From NCBI RefSeq assembly GCF_900105065.1, contig NZ_LT629749.1:2108001-2172000 (forward strand): 64,000 nucleotides of DNA. Direction: 5' to 3'. Positions 19,063 to 26,897 of the stretch are shown here, one piece after another. The notes under the pieces were generated by a model. It worked only from the letters and a program-made list of their open reading frames with translations, made no database searches and was not told where the DNA came from. A program made the position numbers and the translations under genes. The stretch is from Friedmanniella luteola (GTDB taxonomy: Bacteria > Actinomycetota > Actinomycetes > Propionibacteriales > Propionibacteriaceae). Each line of letters begins with the position of its first letter. The first letter of the stretch is position 1.

Positions 19063-19099
19063 AGGGCCACCCGCACCTACGGTGCGGGTGGCCCTGCCG
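19063..19099 (+). terminator. Strong hairpin terminator
   Basis: A perfect 17-bp stem (19063-19079 with 19083-19099) with a 3-base TAC loop lies about 45 bases after the stop of the TasA-like gene. Confidence 0.85.
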
Positions 19100-19144
19100 G
19101 CGTCGGCCGGCTCCGCCGGGGCGCGGTCGCTCAGTCCTGCGGAC

Positions 19145-19262
19145 CTACAGCTGGAGGTCGTCGCCCTCGCTGTCCTCGAAGGACGCGATCCGGCCCCACG
19201 GGTGGGTCGCTGATGCCCCCGATGAGCTCGACCCCGGCCGCCGGCGACCTCGTCGCGCGAGG
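19145..19262 (-). pseudogene. C-terminal remnant of a VOC/glyoxalase-like protein
   Basis: The last 19 codons before a stop at 19145 read HPWGRIASFEDSEGDDLQL, which is the metal-binding C-terminal strand typical of VOC proteins (GR-x-x-x-F-x-D-x-x-G-N-x-LQL). Directly upstream, in another frame, lies PAAGVELIGGISD, the preceding helix-strand unit, and before that RDEV in a third frame. At least two frameshifts within 120 bases mark it as decayed. No start region remains. Confidence 0.55.
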
Positions 19263-19364
19263 GCAGCGCCGTCCTCGCGGACGGCGGCGCCGTCATCACC
19301 TACCCAGGAACGGCTCCGCCGCCCGGTCGGGAACAATCCCGGCGCCGGTCGGCTTGCCAGGAGC

Positions 19365-20057
19365 ATGACGACCATCGGACTGATCGGCAGCGGGAACATC
19401 GGCAGCACCATCGCGCGGTTGGCGGTCGACGCCGGACACGCCGTGGTGCTGAGCAACAGCCGGGGCCCCGAGACGCTCGTCGGGCTGGTCGACCAGCTGG
19501 GACCGCAGGCCCGTGCCGCCACGCCGTCCGAGGCCGCCGCAGCCGGCGACGTCGTCGTCGTGACGGTCCCGCTGCGGGCGTACCGCGAGGTGCCGGTCGA
19601 GCCGCTGCGCGGCAAGGTGGTCATCGACACGAACAACTACTACCCGGACCGGGACGGGCACATCGGCGTGCTCGACGACGAGTCGACCACGACCAGCGAG
19701 CTGCTGCAGCAGCACCTCCCCGAGTCCCGGGTCGTGAAGGCGTTCAACAACATCTACGTCAGCCATCTCGCGACCCTCGCGCGCCCGGCCGGGCACCCGG
19801 AGCGCTCCGCGCTCCCGATCGCGGGCGACGACGACGCGGCCAAGCAGGTGGTGACCGGCTTCCTCGCCGCCATCGGCTTCGACGCCCACGACGTCGGGCC
19901 GCTGTCGGAGGGCTGGCGCTACCAGCGCGACACCGCCGCCTACGTCCAGCCCTACGCCGTCCCGGGCACGGCGCTCCCCGACTGGCCCGCGCGCCCGCTC
20001 ACGGCCGAGGCGCTGGCGGAGAAGCTGGCCGCGGCCGTCCGCTACCGGGACAGCTGA
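19365..20057 (+). CDS. NAD(P)-binding F420-dependent oxidoreductase family protein
   Basis: The 230-residue protein opens with the Rossmann motif IGLIGSGNIGSTIARLA and has LSNSRGPET after the second strand, where Ser-Arg suggests NADP preference. DVVVVTVPLRAYREV, GKVVIDTNNYYPDRDG and VVKAFNNIY follow, all typical of the F420H2:NADP oxidoreductase/coenzyme F420-dependent family. Such enzymes transfer hydride between NADP and F420 or another substrate. The ATG at 19365 follows CAGGAG. It is monocistronic or read with the VOC gene 88 bases on. Confidence 0.85.
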   Translation: MTTIGLIGSGNIGSTIARLAVDAGHAVVLSNSRGPETLVGLVDQLGPQARAATPSEAAAAGDVVVVTVPLRAYREVPVEPLRGKVVIDTNNYYPDRDGHIGVLDDESTTTSELLQQHLPESRVVKAFNNIYVSHLATLARPAGHPERSALPIAGDDDAAKQVVTGFLAAIGFDAHDVGPLSEGWRYQRDTAAYVQPYAVPGTALPDWPARPLTAEALAEKLAAAVRYRDS

Positions 20058-20144
20058 GCACCGGGACCGCCGCGGCCGCGGTCAGGAACTGACCGCAACT
20101 GCTGCCACGGTGGGGGGAGCACCCAGACCCGAGAGAGGACCGAC

Positions 20145-20549
20145 GTGCCGGCCACCCTGTCCCTGTTCACGCTCTACCAGGACCCGGCGGCGGCGGTCGC
20201 CTGGCTCGTGCGGGCCTTCGGGTTCGAGGTCACCGCCCAGCACGGACCGCGCGAGGGTGCCGTCGACCACGCCGAGCTCAGGCTGGGCGACGCCGTGGTC
20301 ATGGTGCAGGCCGCCGCCGCGGGGCAGGCCGCGTCGCCGGTCGTCGACGGCGCCTCCAGCCGGGCACCCGTGCTGTGCCTGGAGGACGAGGCCGCGGTCG
20401 ACGACCTCTACGTCCGGGCCGTGGCGGCGGGGGCCACCGTCCTCCGCGGACCGGAGACGACGGCGTGGGGCAACCACCGCTTCGAGGTCCTCGACCTCGA
20501 GGGCCACCAGTGGTCGGTCGGGAGCTACCGGCCCGGGCAGGCCTGGTGA
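20145..20549 (+). CDS. VOC family protein (glyoxalase/bleomycin-resistance fold)
   Basis: The 134-residue protein has one paired beta-alpha-beta-beta-beta unit: LYQDPAAAVAWLVRAFGFEV, HAELRLGDAVVMV, then AVDDLYVRAVAAGATVLRGPE, WGNHRFEVLDLEGHQWSVGSY. The usual metal ligands are only partly kept, with His in DHAEL and in GHQW, so binding of a small ligand rather than catalysis is possible. The start is a GTG at 20145 behind a GAGAGAGGA ribosome site. Confidence 0.8.
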   Translation: MPATLSLFTLYQDPAAAVAWLVRAFGFEVTAQHGPREGAVDHAELRLGDAVVMVQAAAAGQAASPVVDGASSRAPVLCLEDEAAVDDLYVRAVAAGATVLRGPETTAWGNHRFEVLDLEGHQWSVGSYRPGQAW

Positions 20550-20555
20550 TCCCGC

Positions 20556-22019
20556 TCAGGTGCCCGCCTCGTACTGCGCCTCGACCTGGGCCGGGGAGAG
20601 AGCGGTGAGGTAGAGGGCGACGTCGTCGAGGGTGCCGGTGAAGTACCGGCTGGTGGGGGCGCTGGGCCAGCCGTCGAGGTTGTCGAAGCCGACCCGCAGG
20701 TAGCCGGAGCTGACCGGCTCGGCGGAGGTCGTCGAGGCGTCGGAGGCGACGAGGTCGCCGTCGAGGTAGAGCCGCATCCCCGCCGAGGACAAGGTGGCGA
20801 CGGCCTGGTGCCACCGGCCGTCCCGGTAGGGGTTCGGCGAGATCACCGTCTTCGTCGCGCCGGCGTAGACGCCGAAGACCACCCGGCCGGTGTCGGCGAG
20901 GTAGAGGTGCCGGTCGAAGACGCCGGAGGCCCCGGTCTGGACGTTCCCGTAGCCGACCAGCTTGCCGCCCCGGGTGGCGGTCGTCTTGAACCAGACGGCG
21001 GTGGTGAAGGTCTGGGGTGCCGTGCCGGTGATCTGGGCGGAGCTCAGGTAGCCGCTCGCGCCGTCGAACCTCATGGCCCCGCCGGTGTCGCGGGCACAGG
21101 CCCGGTCGGTGACCGTGGCCTTCCCGGCCGACCCGTAGACGCCGTTGCGCGCGTTGCGCGAGCTGTCGGTCGCCGTGGTGGCCGTCGAGGTGGTCTCGTC
21201 CAGCCGGAACCACACGGCCGGGCTGGACGCCGTCACCGCGCCGGCGCAGGTGAAGTACGGGGCCGCCGCCAGACCGGCCCGGCTGCTGGTGCGGCCCGTG
21301 AACGCCGCGTCGGCCGGCAGCGCGGGCACCAGCACGAGCAGGGCGGCGCCGGCCGCGGCGAGCGCGGCCCGGCGGGCGGTCCGGGCGGACCGCTCGGCAC
21401 GACCCGCCCGCGTCGTGACGACGCCGTCCGCCGGGCTCGCCTCGTCGGCCGCGGCCGGGGCCGCTTCGTCGGCGTCCCCGCCGCCGTCGGGCGGGCCCTC
21501 GGCGTCGTCCGGGTAGCCGAAGCGGCGGCTCTGCCCGGCGACCAGGGCCAGCCCGACCAGCCCGACCAGGGCGAGTCCCAGCGGGACGAGGGCCCGTTCC
21601 CGCGCCCAGACGACCGGCAGGCCCACCCAGGGGACGCGCAGCGTGCCGACGCCGCGGACCGCGCCCAGGGTGACGGGAGAGGAGTCGTCGCCGTCGTTGG
21701 CGTCGCCGCGGGTGACGAGCAGGCCGTCGTCGTCGACCCGCACGAAGCGGTGCAGGCGGAGCCGGCCGGGGTGGTCGGGGTCGTCGAAGAGCAGGACGCT
21801 GCCCAACGTCGGCGCGGCGCCCTGCAGCGGGCGCGAGACGGCGACGTCCCCGACGTGCAGCCGGGGGAGCATCGAGCCGCTGCTGACGGTGGTCGGCAGC
21901 CACCCGAGCAGCGCCGGCGCGGCGCCCCACAGGCCCAGGCACAGGACGCTCGCGAGGACGGCCTTGGCCAGCGTGCAGGCCACCAGCCAGGGCCAGCTCC
22001 AGGGCCGCTGCTGCTCCAT
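20556..22019 (-). CDS. SipW-type signal peptidase I fused to a LamG domain
   Basis: Of 487 residues, the first 175 form a signal peptidase I module of the SipW/ER type: one N-terminal membrane span, the Ser nucleophile in SSGSMLPRLHVGD, and a His in LRLHRFV where bacterial Lep enzymes have Lys, then TRGDANDGDD. A second span near 185-205 is followed by an acidic linker, a third span near 255-275, and a LamG/concanavalin-like domain (about 295-487, with AVWFRLDE, GAMRFDGASGYL and WHQAVATLSS). The start overlaps the upstream gene's stop, giving tight coupling with the TasA-like gene. It should process SipW-dependent preproteins at the membrane while displaying a carbohydrate- or protein-binding module outside. 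Confidence 0.85.
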   Translation of the reverse strand: MEQQRPWSWPWLVACTLAKAVLASVLCLGLWGAAPALLGWLPTTVSSGSMLPRLHVGDVAVSRPLQGAAPTLGSVLLFDDPDHPGRLRLHRFVRVDDDGLLVTRGDANDGDDSSPVTLGAVRGVGTLRVPWVGLPVVWARERALVPLGLALVGLVGLALVAGQSRRFGYPDDAEGPPDGGGDADEAAPAAADEASPADGVVTTRAGRAERSARTARRAALAAAGAALLVLVPALPADAAFTGRTSSRAGLAAAPYFTCAGAVTASSPAVWFRLDETTSTATTATDSSRNARNGVYGSAGKATVTDRACARDTGGAMRFDGASGYLSSAQITGTAPQTFTTAVWFKTTATRGGKLVGYGNVQTGASGVFDRHLYLADTGRVVFGVYAGATKTVISPNPYRDGRWHQAVATLSSAGMRLYLDGDLVASDASTTSAEPVSSGYLRVGFDNLDGWPSAPTSRYFTGTLDDVALYLTALSPAQVEAQYEAGT

Positions 22020-22666
22020 CAGGTGTTCTGCGCCTCCCAGACGAGGTCGAAGGCGGCGGTCCCGCCCTGGACCGAGTCGGGCGCGTTCGGGCTGACGGCG
22101 TAGGCCAGCTGGTAGCTGCGGGTCTCGGTGCTGGCGCCGCTCGGTGCCCAGGTGCCGACGCCGGTGCCGAAGCTCGACGCCGCGGTGGTGAAGGCGGCCA
22201 GCGTGCCGGTGTAGACGCTCGAGCCGCTGGCCAGCGCGGTGAAGCCGGTGCACGAGCCGAAGCTGCCGCCCGTCCCCTGGGTGACGGTCCAGGTCACGTA
22301 GCTGCCCAGCCCCTTGGTGACCGCGACCTCGGCCGCGTAGAGCTTGACCGACGAGGCGAGGGTGCCCGTCGACGTGACGGCGATGCACCGCGACCCCGAC
22401 GCGCCGGGCTTGAGGTTCGTCAGCGACAGCGCGGCGGCTCCGGCGTCGTCGTCGGCCAGGCTGACCGTGCCCGCGGCGAGCTTGTTCCCGCCGTTGGTGA
22501 CCTTGGAGCTGAAGGCGGAGTACGACGAGTGGCTGACGAGCCCGAGCGTCACCAGGGCCGCGGCCGGCCAGACCAGCCAGCGCAGGGACCGGGCGGCACG
22601 GGGGGTGGGGGGCAAGGGATCTCCTGCAGCAGCTCGTCCGGTGCTCGGGACCGCCCCCGCGGCCAT
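22019..22666 (-). CDS. SipW-dependent secreted protein, TasA/camelysin-like paralogue
   Basis: The 215-residue protein has a hydrophobic segment at about 28-44 followed by SHSSYSAFSSKVTNGGN and GTVSLADDD, matching the signal region of the protein at 18393-19016. Shared blocks in the mature part include QGTGGSFGSCTGF, SVYTGTL and the final DLVWEAQNT, so the two genes are clear paralogues. It is translated just before the SipW-LamG peptidase (stop and start overlap), which marks it as that enzyme's cognate substrate. The ATG at 22666 was used; an earlier start is not available. Confidence 0.8.
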   Translation of the reverse strand: MAAGAVPSTGRAAAGDPLPPTPRAARSLRWLVWPAAALVTLGLVSHSSYSAFSSKVTNGGNKLAAGTVSLADDDAGAAALSLTNLKPGASGSRCIAVTSTGTLASSVKLYAAEVAVTKGLGSYVTWTVTQGTGGSFGSCTGFTALASGSSVYTGTLAAFTTAASSFGTGVGTWAPSGASTETRSYQLAYAVSPNAPDSVQGGTAAFDLVWEAQNT

Positions 22667-22694
22667 CGCGCTCAGGATAGACGAACCGCCGCGC

Positions 22695-22945
22695 TCACCG
22701 CCGGACCGCGCTGACCAGCGCGAAGCCGATCGCGTCGGCCGCCGACGGGGTGAGCACCGTCAGCAGCGGGCCGGCCTCGCTCTCGCCGGTGGCGCGGGCC
22801 CAGCGGATCCAGTCGTCGCGGCTGCCGGCTTGGTTCCCGACGCCCGCCGCGTCGACCGCGACCACCTGGACCCCGAGCTCGCGCGCGAGGAAGACGGCCG
22901 TGGCGCCACGCCCGCAGCACCCGGTCAACGGGGGTGGCTCGTCAT
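22695..22945 (-). pseudogene. Collapsed SAM-dependent methyltransferase gene
   Basis: Reading leftward, CCGRGATAVFLARELGVQVVAVD is the SAM-binding motif I region of a class-I methyltransferase and is followed, after only a few codons, by what looks like a C-terminal tail (RDDWIRWARATGES to FALVSAVRR, stop at 22695). The upstream ATG at 22945 opens MTSHPR and stops at once. The expected motif LDLGCGRG is shortened to CCGRG across a junction. Start loss, a local deletion and an internal deletion together mark a pseudogene. Confidence 0.5.
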
Positions 22946-23056
22946 GGCCGCAGTCTGCTGCGCCGGGCCCGTCCCGGGCGAGCGGGTGACGCCGGAGGGT
23001 CGCTCCTCCGACGCGCGCCGGCGGACGGTTCGTCAGCGCTTCCCCCGCCGACGCCG

Positions 23057-23062
23057 TACCGT
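23057..23062 (+). promoter_or_regulatory. -10 box of a probable leaderless transcript
   Basis: TACCGT ends 7 bases before the GTG at 23070, with no ribosome-binding site between them. Confidence 0.5.
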
Positions 23063-23069
23063 CCAGACC

Positions 23070-23720
23070 GTGGACCCGAGCGAGGAGCAGGCTGCCGGAC
23101 CCGGTCCTGGGCAGCCCCCGGTCCTCTTCCTCAACGGCTCCTACGGGGTGGGCAAGTCGGCGACGCTGGAGCACCTGGGCGACCTGCTCGCCGAGCGCGG
23201 ACTCGCGTTCAGCCTGATGGACGTGGACTGGTTCCACCGGTCCTGGCCGCCCGCCGAGGATGACCCCGAGAACGTCCGCACCGAGGCCGCGAACCTGGCT
23301 GCCGTCTGGCGCAACTACCGTCGCACCGGCCCGCGCCAGCTCGTCGTGGCCGGGGTCATCGCCGACGAGCGGGACCGGCAGCGCTACGCAGCGGCCTTCG
23401 CCCTGCCGCTGCGGTCGGTCCGCCTGGTGACCGAGCCGGCGGTGGCCGAGGTCCGGCTGCGGGGGCGCTACCGGGCGCAGCAGGACCGGGCGCTGGCCTG
23501 GCACCTCGCCCGGCACGTCCAGCTGGCCCGGCGGCTCGCCGAGAACGCGCTCGACGAGCACGTGGTGGACACCGGCGGGCGCGGCCCGCGCGACGTCGCG
23601 GAGGCCGTGCTCGCGCAGGTCGGCCTGCCCGGGCCGGTGCCGAGCGCGCGGCGGGATGACCCGGGAAGAAGTTCGGCCCGCGATGTCGAGAACGGTCGTA
23701 CGGCTCCGTCCCCGGGGTGA
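23070..23720 (+). CDS. P-loop NTPase/kinase-like protein
   Basis: The 216-residue protein has a Walker A motif NGSYGVGKSATLEHL at residues 22-36, then a DVDWFHRSWPP segment resembling the substrate-binding Asp of small-molecule kinases, VVAGVIADERDR, and an arginine-rich LRGRYRAQQDRAL lid-like region. This is the layout of adenylate/shikimate-kinase-fold proteins annotated only as AAA or kinase-like. The phosphate acceptor is unknown. The C-terminal 25 residues are low in complexity. Confidence 0.7.
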   Translation: MDPSEEQAAGPGPGQPPVLFLNGSYGVGKSATLEHLGDLLAERGLAFSLMDVDWFHRSWPPAEDDPENVRTEAANLAAVWRNYRRTGPRQLVVAGVIADERDRQRYAAAFALPLRSVRLVTEPAVAEVRLRGRYRAQQDRALAWHLARHVQLARRLAENALDEHVVDTGGRGPRDVAEAVLAQVGLPGPVPSARRDDPGRSSARDVENGRTAPSPG

Positions 23721-23760
23721 ACGCGGCCAGAATGGGCCGCAGCCCAGCGAGGAGATCATC

Positions 23761-24168
23761 ATGGCCAAGTACCTGCTGCTCAAGCACTACCGCGGCGCCC
23801 CGGCGGCCGTCAACGACGTGCCGATGGACCGGTGGAGCCCCGACGAGGTCACCGCCCACCTGCAGTACATGCAGGACTTCGCCACCCGCCTCGAGGGCAC
23901 CGGCGAGTACGTCGACGGCCAGGCGCTCTCGCCGGAGGGCACCTTCGTCCGCTACGACGGGGAGGGCCGGCCCCCGGTGACCGACGGCCCGTTCGCCGAG
24001 ACCAAGGACCTCATCGCCGGCTGGATGGTGATCGACGTCGAGAGTCGCGACCGGGCCCTGGAGCTGGCCGGCGAGCTGTCGGCCGCTCCCGGCGCCGGCG
24101 GTCGGCCGATCCACGAGTGGCTCGAGGTCCGGCCGTTCCTCACGGACGCCCCGACGATCACCGAGTGA
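23761..24168 (+). CDS. YCII-related (DGPF domain) protein
   Basis: The 135-residue protein starts AKYLLLKHYRG and contains the DGPFAETKDLIAGWMVIDV motif that names the DGPF group of YCII-like ferredoxin-fold proteins, followed by an ALELAGELS helix and IHEWLEVRPF. The ATG follows GAGGAG. The sigma-factor gene begins within its stop codon, the standard arrangement of ECF42 sigma factors with DGPF proteins. The DGPF protein is thought to be part of that signalling or response unit, but its biochemical function is not established. Confidence 0.88.
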   Translation: MAKYLLLKHYRGAPAAVNDVPMDRWSPDEVTAHLQYMQDFATRLEGTGEYVDGQALSPEGTFVRYDGEGRPPVTDGPFAETKDLIAGWMVIDVESRDRALELAGELSAAPGAGGRPIHEWLEVRPFLTDAPTITE

Positions 24169-25319
24169 GCGCGGTGGACGAGGGTCAGCTCCGGGCCCTC
24201 ATCCCCGCCGTGATCGGGATCCTCGGCCACCGCGGAGCAGGCTTCGCCGCGGCCGAGGACGCGGTCCAGGACGCCCTGGTGGAGGCGGTCCGGGTCTGGC
24301 CGGACGACCCGCCCCGCGACCCCAAGGGCTGGCTGGTCACCGTCGCCTGGCGCCGGTTCCTCGACGCCACCCGCGCCGACGCCTCGCGGCGGCGGCGCGA
24401 GGTGGTCGTCGAGGAGGAGCCGGTGGCCGGGACGGGGACCGACGTCGACGACACCCTCCAGCTCTACTTCCTGTGCGGTCACCCCTCGCTCACCCCGGCC
24501 TCGGCCGTGGCGCTGACGCTGCGGGCGGTGGGTGGGCTGACCACGCGTCAGATCGCGCAGGCCTACCTCGTGCCGGAGGCGACGATGGCCCAGCGGATCA
24601 GCCGGGCCAAGCGGACGGTCGCCGGCGTCCGGCTCGACGAGCCCGGCGACGTGGGCACCGTCCTGCGGGTGCTCTACCTGATCTTCAACGAGGGGTACTC
24701 GGGCGACGTCGACCTCGCGGCCGAGGCGATCCGGCTCACCCGCCAGCTGGCGGCCGGGGTCGACCACCCGGAGGTGGCGGGCCTGCTCGCGCTGATGCTG
24801 CTGCACCACGCGCGGCGGCCGGCCCGGACCGAGGACGACGGCCGGCTCGTCCCGCTGGCCGAGCAGGACCGCGGGCGGTGGGACACCGGGCTGATCACGG
24901 AGGGCGTCGCGGTGCTGCAGGCCGCGCTGGCCCGCGACCAGCTCGGTGAGTTCCAGGCCCAGGCCGCCGTCGCCGCCCTGCACGCGGACGCACCGCGGGC
25001 GGAGGAGACCGACTGGGTGCAGATCGTCGCGTGGTACGACGAGCTGGTCCGGCTCACCGGCAGCCCGGTGGCCCGCCTCAACCGGGCCGTCGCGGTCGGG
25101 GAGGCGGACGGCCCGCGCGCGGGCCTGGCCGCCCTGGCCGGGCTCGACCCCGCACTGCCCCGGCACACCGCGGTCGCCGCCTACCTGCACGAGCGGGACG
25201 GCGACGCGACGACGGCCGCCCGGCTCTACGCCGAGGCCGCCCGGTCCGCGCCCAACGTCCCCGAGCGCGACCACCTGACCCGGCAGGCCGCCCGGCTCAA
25301 CGCGGGCCTGGGCGGCTGA
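24165..25319 (+). CDS. ECF42-type RNA polymerase sigma factor with C-terminal TPR-like extension
   Basis: The 384-residue protein has a sigma-2 region (AAAEDAVQDALVEAVRVWPDD, PKGWLVTVAWRRFLDATR), a sigma-4 region (LTLRAVGGLTTRQIAQAYLVPEATMAQRISRAKR) and a long helical extension with RLNRAVAVGEADGPRAGLAAL, the TPR-like part of ECF42 proteins. It would direct RNA polymerase to a small stress regulon, usually including its own operon. No anti-sigma gene is present; in this group the extension is thought to take that role. The GTG start overlaps the upstream stop as GTGA. Confidence 0.85.
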   Translation: MSAVDEGQLRALIPAVIGILGHRGAGFAAAEDAVQDALVEAVRVWPDDPPRDPKGWLVTVAWRRFLDATRADASRRRREVVVEEEPVAGTGTDVDDTLQLYFLCGHPSLTPASAVALTLRAVGGLTTRQIAQAYLVPEATMAQRISRAKRTVAGVRLDEPGDVGTVLRVLYLIFNEGYSGDVDLAAEAIRLTRQLAAGVDHPEVAGLLALMLLHHARRPARTEDDGRLVPLAEQDRGRWDTGLITEGVAVLQAALARDQLGEFQAQAAVAALHADAPRAEETDWVQIVAWYDELVRLTGSPVARLNRAVAVGEADGPRAGLAALAGLDPALPRHTAVAAYLHERDGDATTAARLYAEAARSAPNVPERDHLTRQAARLNAGLGG

Positions 25320-25329
25320 CCCGCCGCCC
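25310..25329. terminator. Hairpin overlapping the sigma-factor stop codon
   Basis: GGGCGGC and GCCGCCC form a 7-bp stem around a 6-base loop containing the TGA. It lies between convergent genes. Confidence 0.4.
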
Positions 25330-25341
25330 GCCCCGCGGTCC

Positions 25342-25947
25342 CTAGGCTCCGACCAGCAGCGAGACCGCCAGGGCGAGCATCACCACGGCGATGCCCGCGT
25401 CCAGGACCCGCCAGGCGTTGCGGCGTCGGAAGACCGGGGTGAGGACGCGGGCGCCGTAGCCGAGGGCGGTGAACCACGCGAGGCTGGCGACGCCCGCGCC
25501 CGCGGCGAACCACCAGCGGCCCGGCAGGCCGTGGGTGCTGGCGATCGAGCCCACCAGCAGCACGGTGTCGAGGTAGACGTGCGGGTTGAGCCAGGTGAAG
25601 GCGAGGGCGGCGCCCAGCACGGCCGAGGCGCTCAACGGACGGTCGGCCGCGGCCTCGAGGCGCCCGCCACGGACGGCGCGGCGGGCGGCGAGCAGGCCGT
25701 AGCCCAGGAGGAACGCGGCGCCCAGCCAGCGGACCACGACGAGCACGAGCGGGGCCCGCTCCACCAGCGTGCCGACCCCGGCGACGCCGGCGAGGATCAG
25801 CACCAGGTCCGAGACGGCGCACACGGCCACGACCAGCCCGACGTGCCGGCGGCGGAGCCCCTGGCGGAGCACGAAGGCGTTCTGGGCCCCGATGGCGACG
25901 ATCAGGGAGAACCCGGTGAGGAAGCCCGCGAGGGCGGCGGTGAGCAC
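25342..25947 (-). CDS. LysE/ArgO family amino-acid exporter
   Basis: The 201-residue protein has five or six membrane spans and the family signature near the N-terminus, GFLTGFSLIVAIGAQNAFVLRQGLRR, plus AFTWLNPHVYLDTVLL in the middle. Family members export basic amino acids such as L-lysine or L-arginine across the inner membrane. It is divergent from an ArgP/LysG-like regulator 68 bases away, the classic lysE-lysG arrangement. The start is a GTG at 25947 with a -10 box six bases upstream. Confidence 0.9.
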   Translation of the reverse strand: MLTAALAGFLTGFSLIVAIGAQNAFVLRQGLRRRHVGLVVAVCAVSDLVLILAGVAGVGTLVERAPLVLVVVRWLGAAFLLGYGLLAARRAVRGGRLEAAADRPLSASAVLGAALAFTWLNPHVYLDTVLLVGSIASTHGLPGRWWFAAGAGVASLAWFTALGYGARVLTPVFRRRNAWRVLDAGIAVVMLALAVSLLVGA

Positions 25948-25953
25948 CCGACG

Positions 25954-25959
25954 ACCGTA
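25954..25959 (-). promoter_or_regulatory. -10 box of a probable leaderless transcript (lysE-like gene)
   Basis: On the minus strand TACGGT ends 6 bases before the GTG at 25947. Confidence 0.5.
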
Positions 25960-26003
25960 CGGCGCGGCAGACCATCAGACCAGTTCACGTTCCTCACGCA
26001 TCG

Positions 26004-26009
26004 TAAGAT
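26004..26009 (+). promoter_or_regulatory. -10 box of a probable leaderless transcript (argP-like gene)
   Basis: TAAGAT ends 6 bases before the ATG at 26016. The 68-base divergent region that also drives the exporter gene is unusually AT-rich for this DNA. Confidence 0.5.
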
Positions 26010-26015
26010 CCGCTC

Positions 26016-26897
26016 ATGGTGACCGTGCAGCCCGAGCAGGCGTCGACCCTGGCAGCGATCGCGGCGGAGGGCACCTTCGACGCAGCCGCGCAGCGGCTGC
26101 ACCTGACGCCGTCGGCCATCAGCCAGCGGGTGCGGGCGCTGGAGGTGGCCGTCGGCCGGCCGGTCCTGCGGAGGGTCCGACCGGTGGAGCTGACGCCGGC
26201 CGGCGAGGCGGTGGTCCGCTTCGCCCGGCAGCTCGAGCTGCTGAGCGGCGACCTGTCCGACCAGCTCGAGCCCGAGCCGGCCGGCAGCGCACCGCGGATC
26301 ACCCTGGTCGTGAACGCGGACTCGCTGCACACCTGGGCCCTGCCCGCCCTCGCGCAGGTCGCGGAGGCGGTCCAGCTGACGATCCTCCGGGAGGATCAGG
26401 ACCACTCCCTGGACCTGGTCCGCGCGGGCACCGCTCACGCCGCGATCACCGCCACCGCCACCCCGGTGCCCGGCTGCACCTCCCGGCCCCTGGGCGTGAT
26501 GCGCTACCGGCCGGCCTGCACCCCGGCGTTCGCCGCGCGCTGGTTCCCCGACGGCGTGACCGGCGCCGCCCTCGCCGCCGCCCCGGTCGTCGTCTACGAC
26601 GAGAAGGACGACCTCCAGGACCGCTTCCTGCGGCGCCGTCGGCGCACGGTCGCGCACCCGCCGCGCCACCACGTGCCGGCCACCCACGAGTTCGGGCGGG
26701 CGATCCAGCTGGGTCTGGGGTGGGGCATGCTGCCCGAGCTCCAGCTCGCGCAGCTGGAGCCGGGCACGGTGGTCCCGCTGGCGCCGTCGGCGCACCTCGA
26801 CGTCCCGCTGCACTGGCAGCAGTGGCGGCTGAGCACCGGTGCGCTGGACCGGGTCGCCGCCGCGATCAGCGGCGCCGCCGAGGTGCTCCGGCGCTGA
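26016..26897 (+). CDS. LysR family regulator, ArgP/LysG-like
   Basis: The 293-residue protein begins with the ArgP-type helix-turn-helix (ASTLAAIAAEGTFDAAAQRL, then LTPSAISQRVRALE), which differs from most LysR proteins in QRV. The effector domain has NADSLHTWALPAL and the late FGRAIQLGLGWGMLPE. By analogy it senses lysine or arginine and activates the divergent exporter gene when the pool is too high. The short shared promoter region supports this pairing. Confidence 0.88.
   Translation: MVTVQPEQASTLAAIAAEGTFDAAAQRLHLTPSAISQRVRALEVAVGRPVLRRVRPVELTPAGEAVVRFARQLELLSGDLSDQLEPEPAGSAPRITLVVNADSLHTWALPALAQVAEAVQLTILREDQDHSLDLVRAGTAHAAITATATPVPGCTSRPLGVMRYRPACTPAFAARWFPDGVTGAALAAAPVVVYDEKDDLQDRFLRRRRRTVAHPPRHHVPATHEFGRAIQLGLGWGMLPELQLAQLEPGTVVPLAPSAHLDVPLHWQQWRLSTGALDRVAAAISGAAEVLRR

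Larger units (their letters stand above)
19017..19364. other. Intergenic region with terminator and decayed gene
   Basis: The 348 bases hold the hairpin terminator of the TasA-like gene (19063-19099) and, on the minus strand, the tail of a decayed VOC protein (19145-19262). The remaining bases up to the oxidoreductase start show only its CAGGAG ribosome site. Confidence 0.6.
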
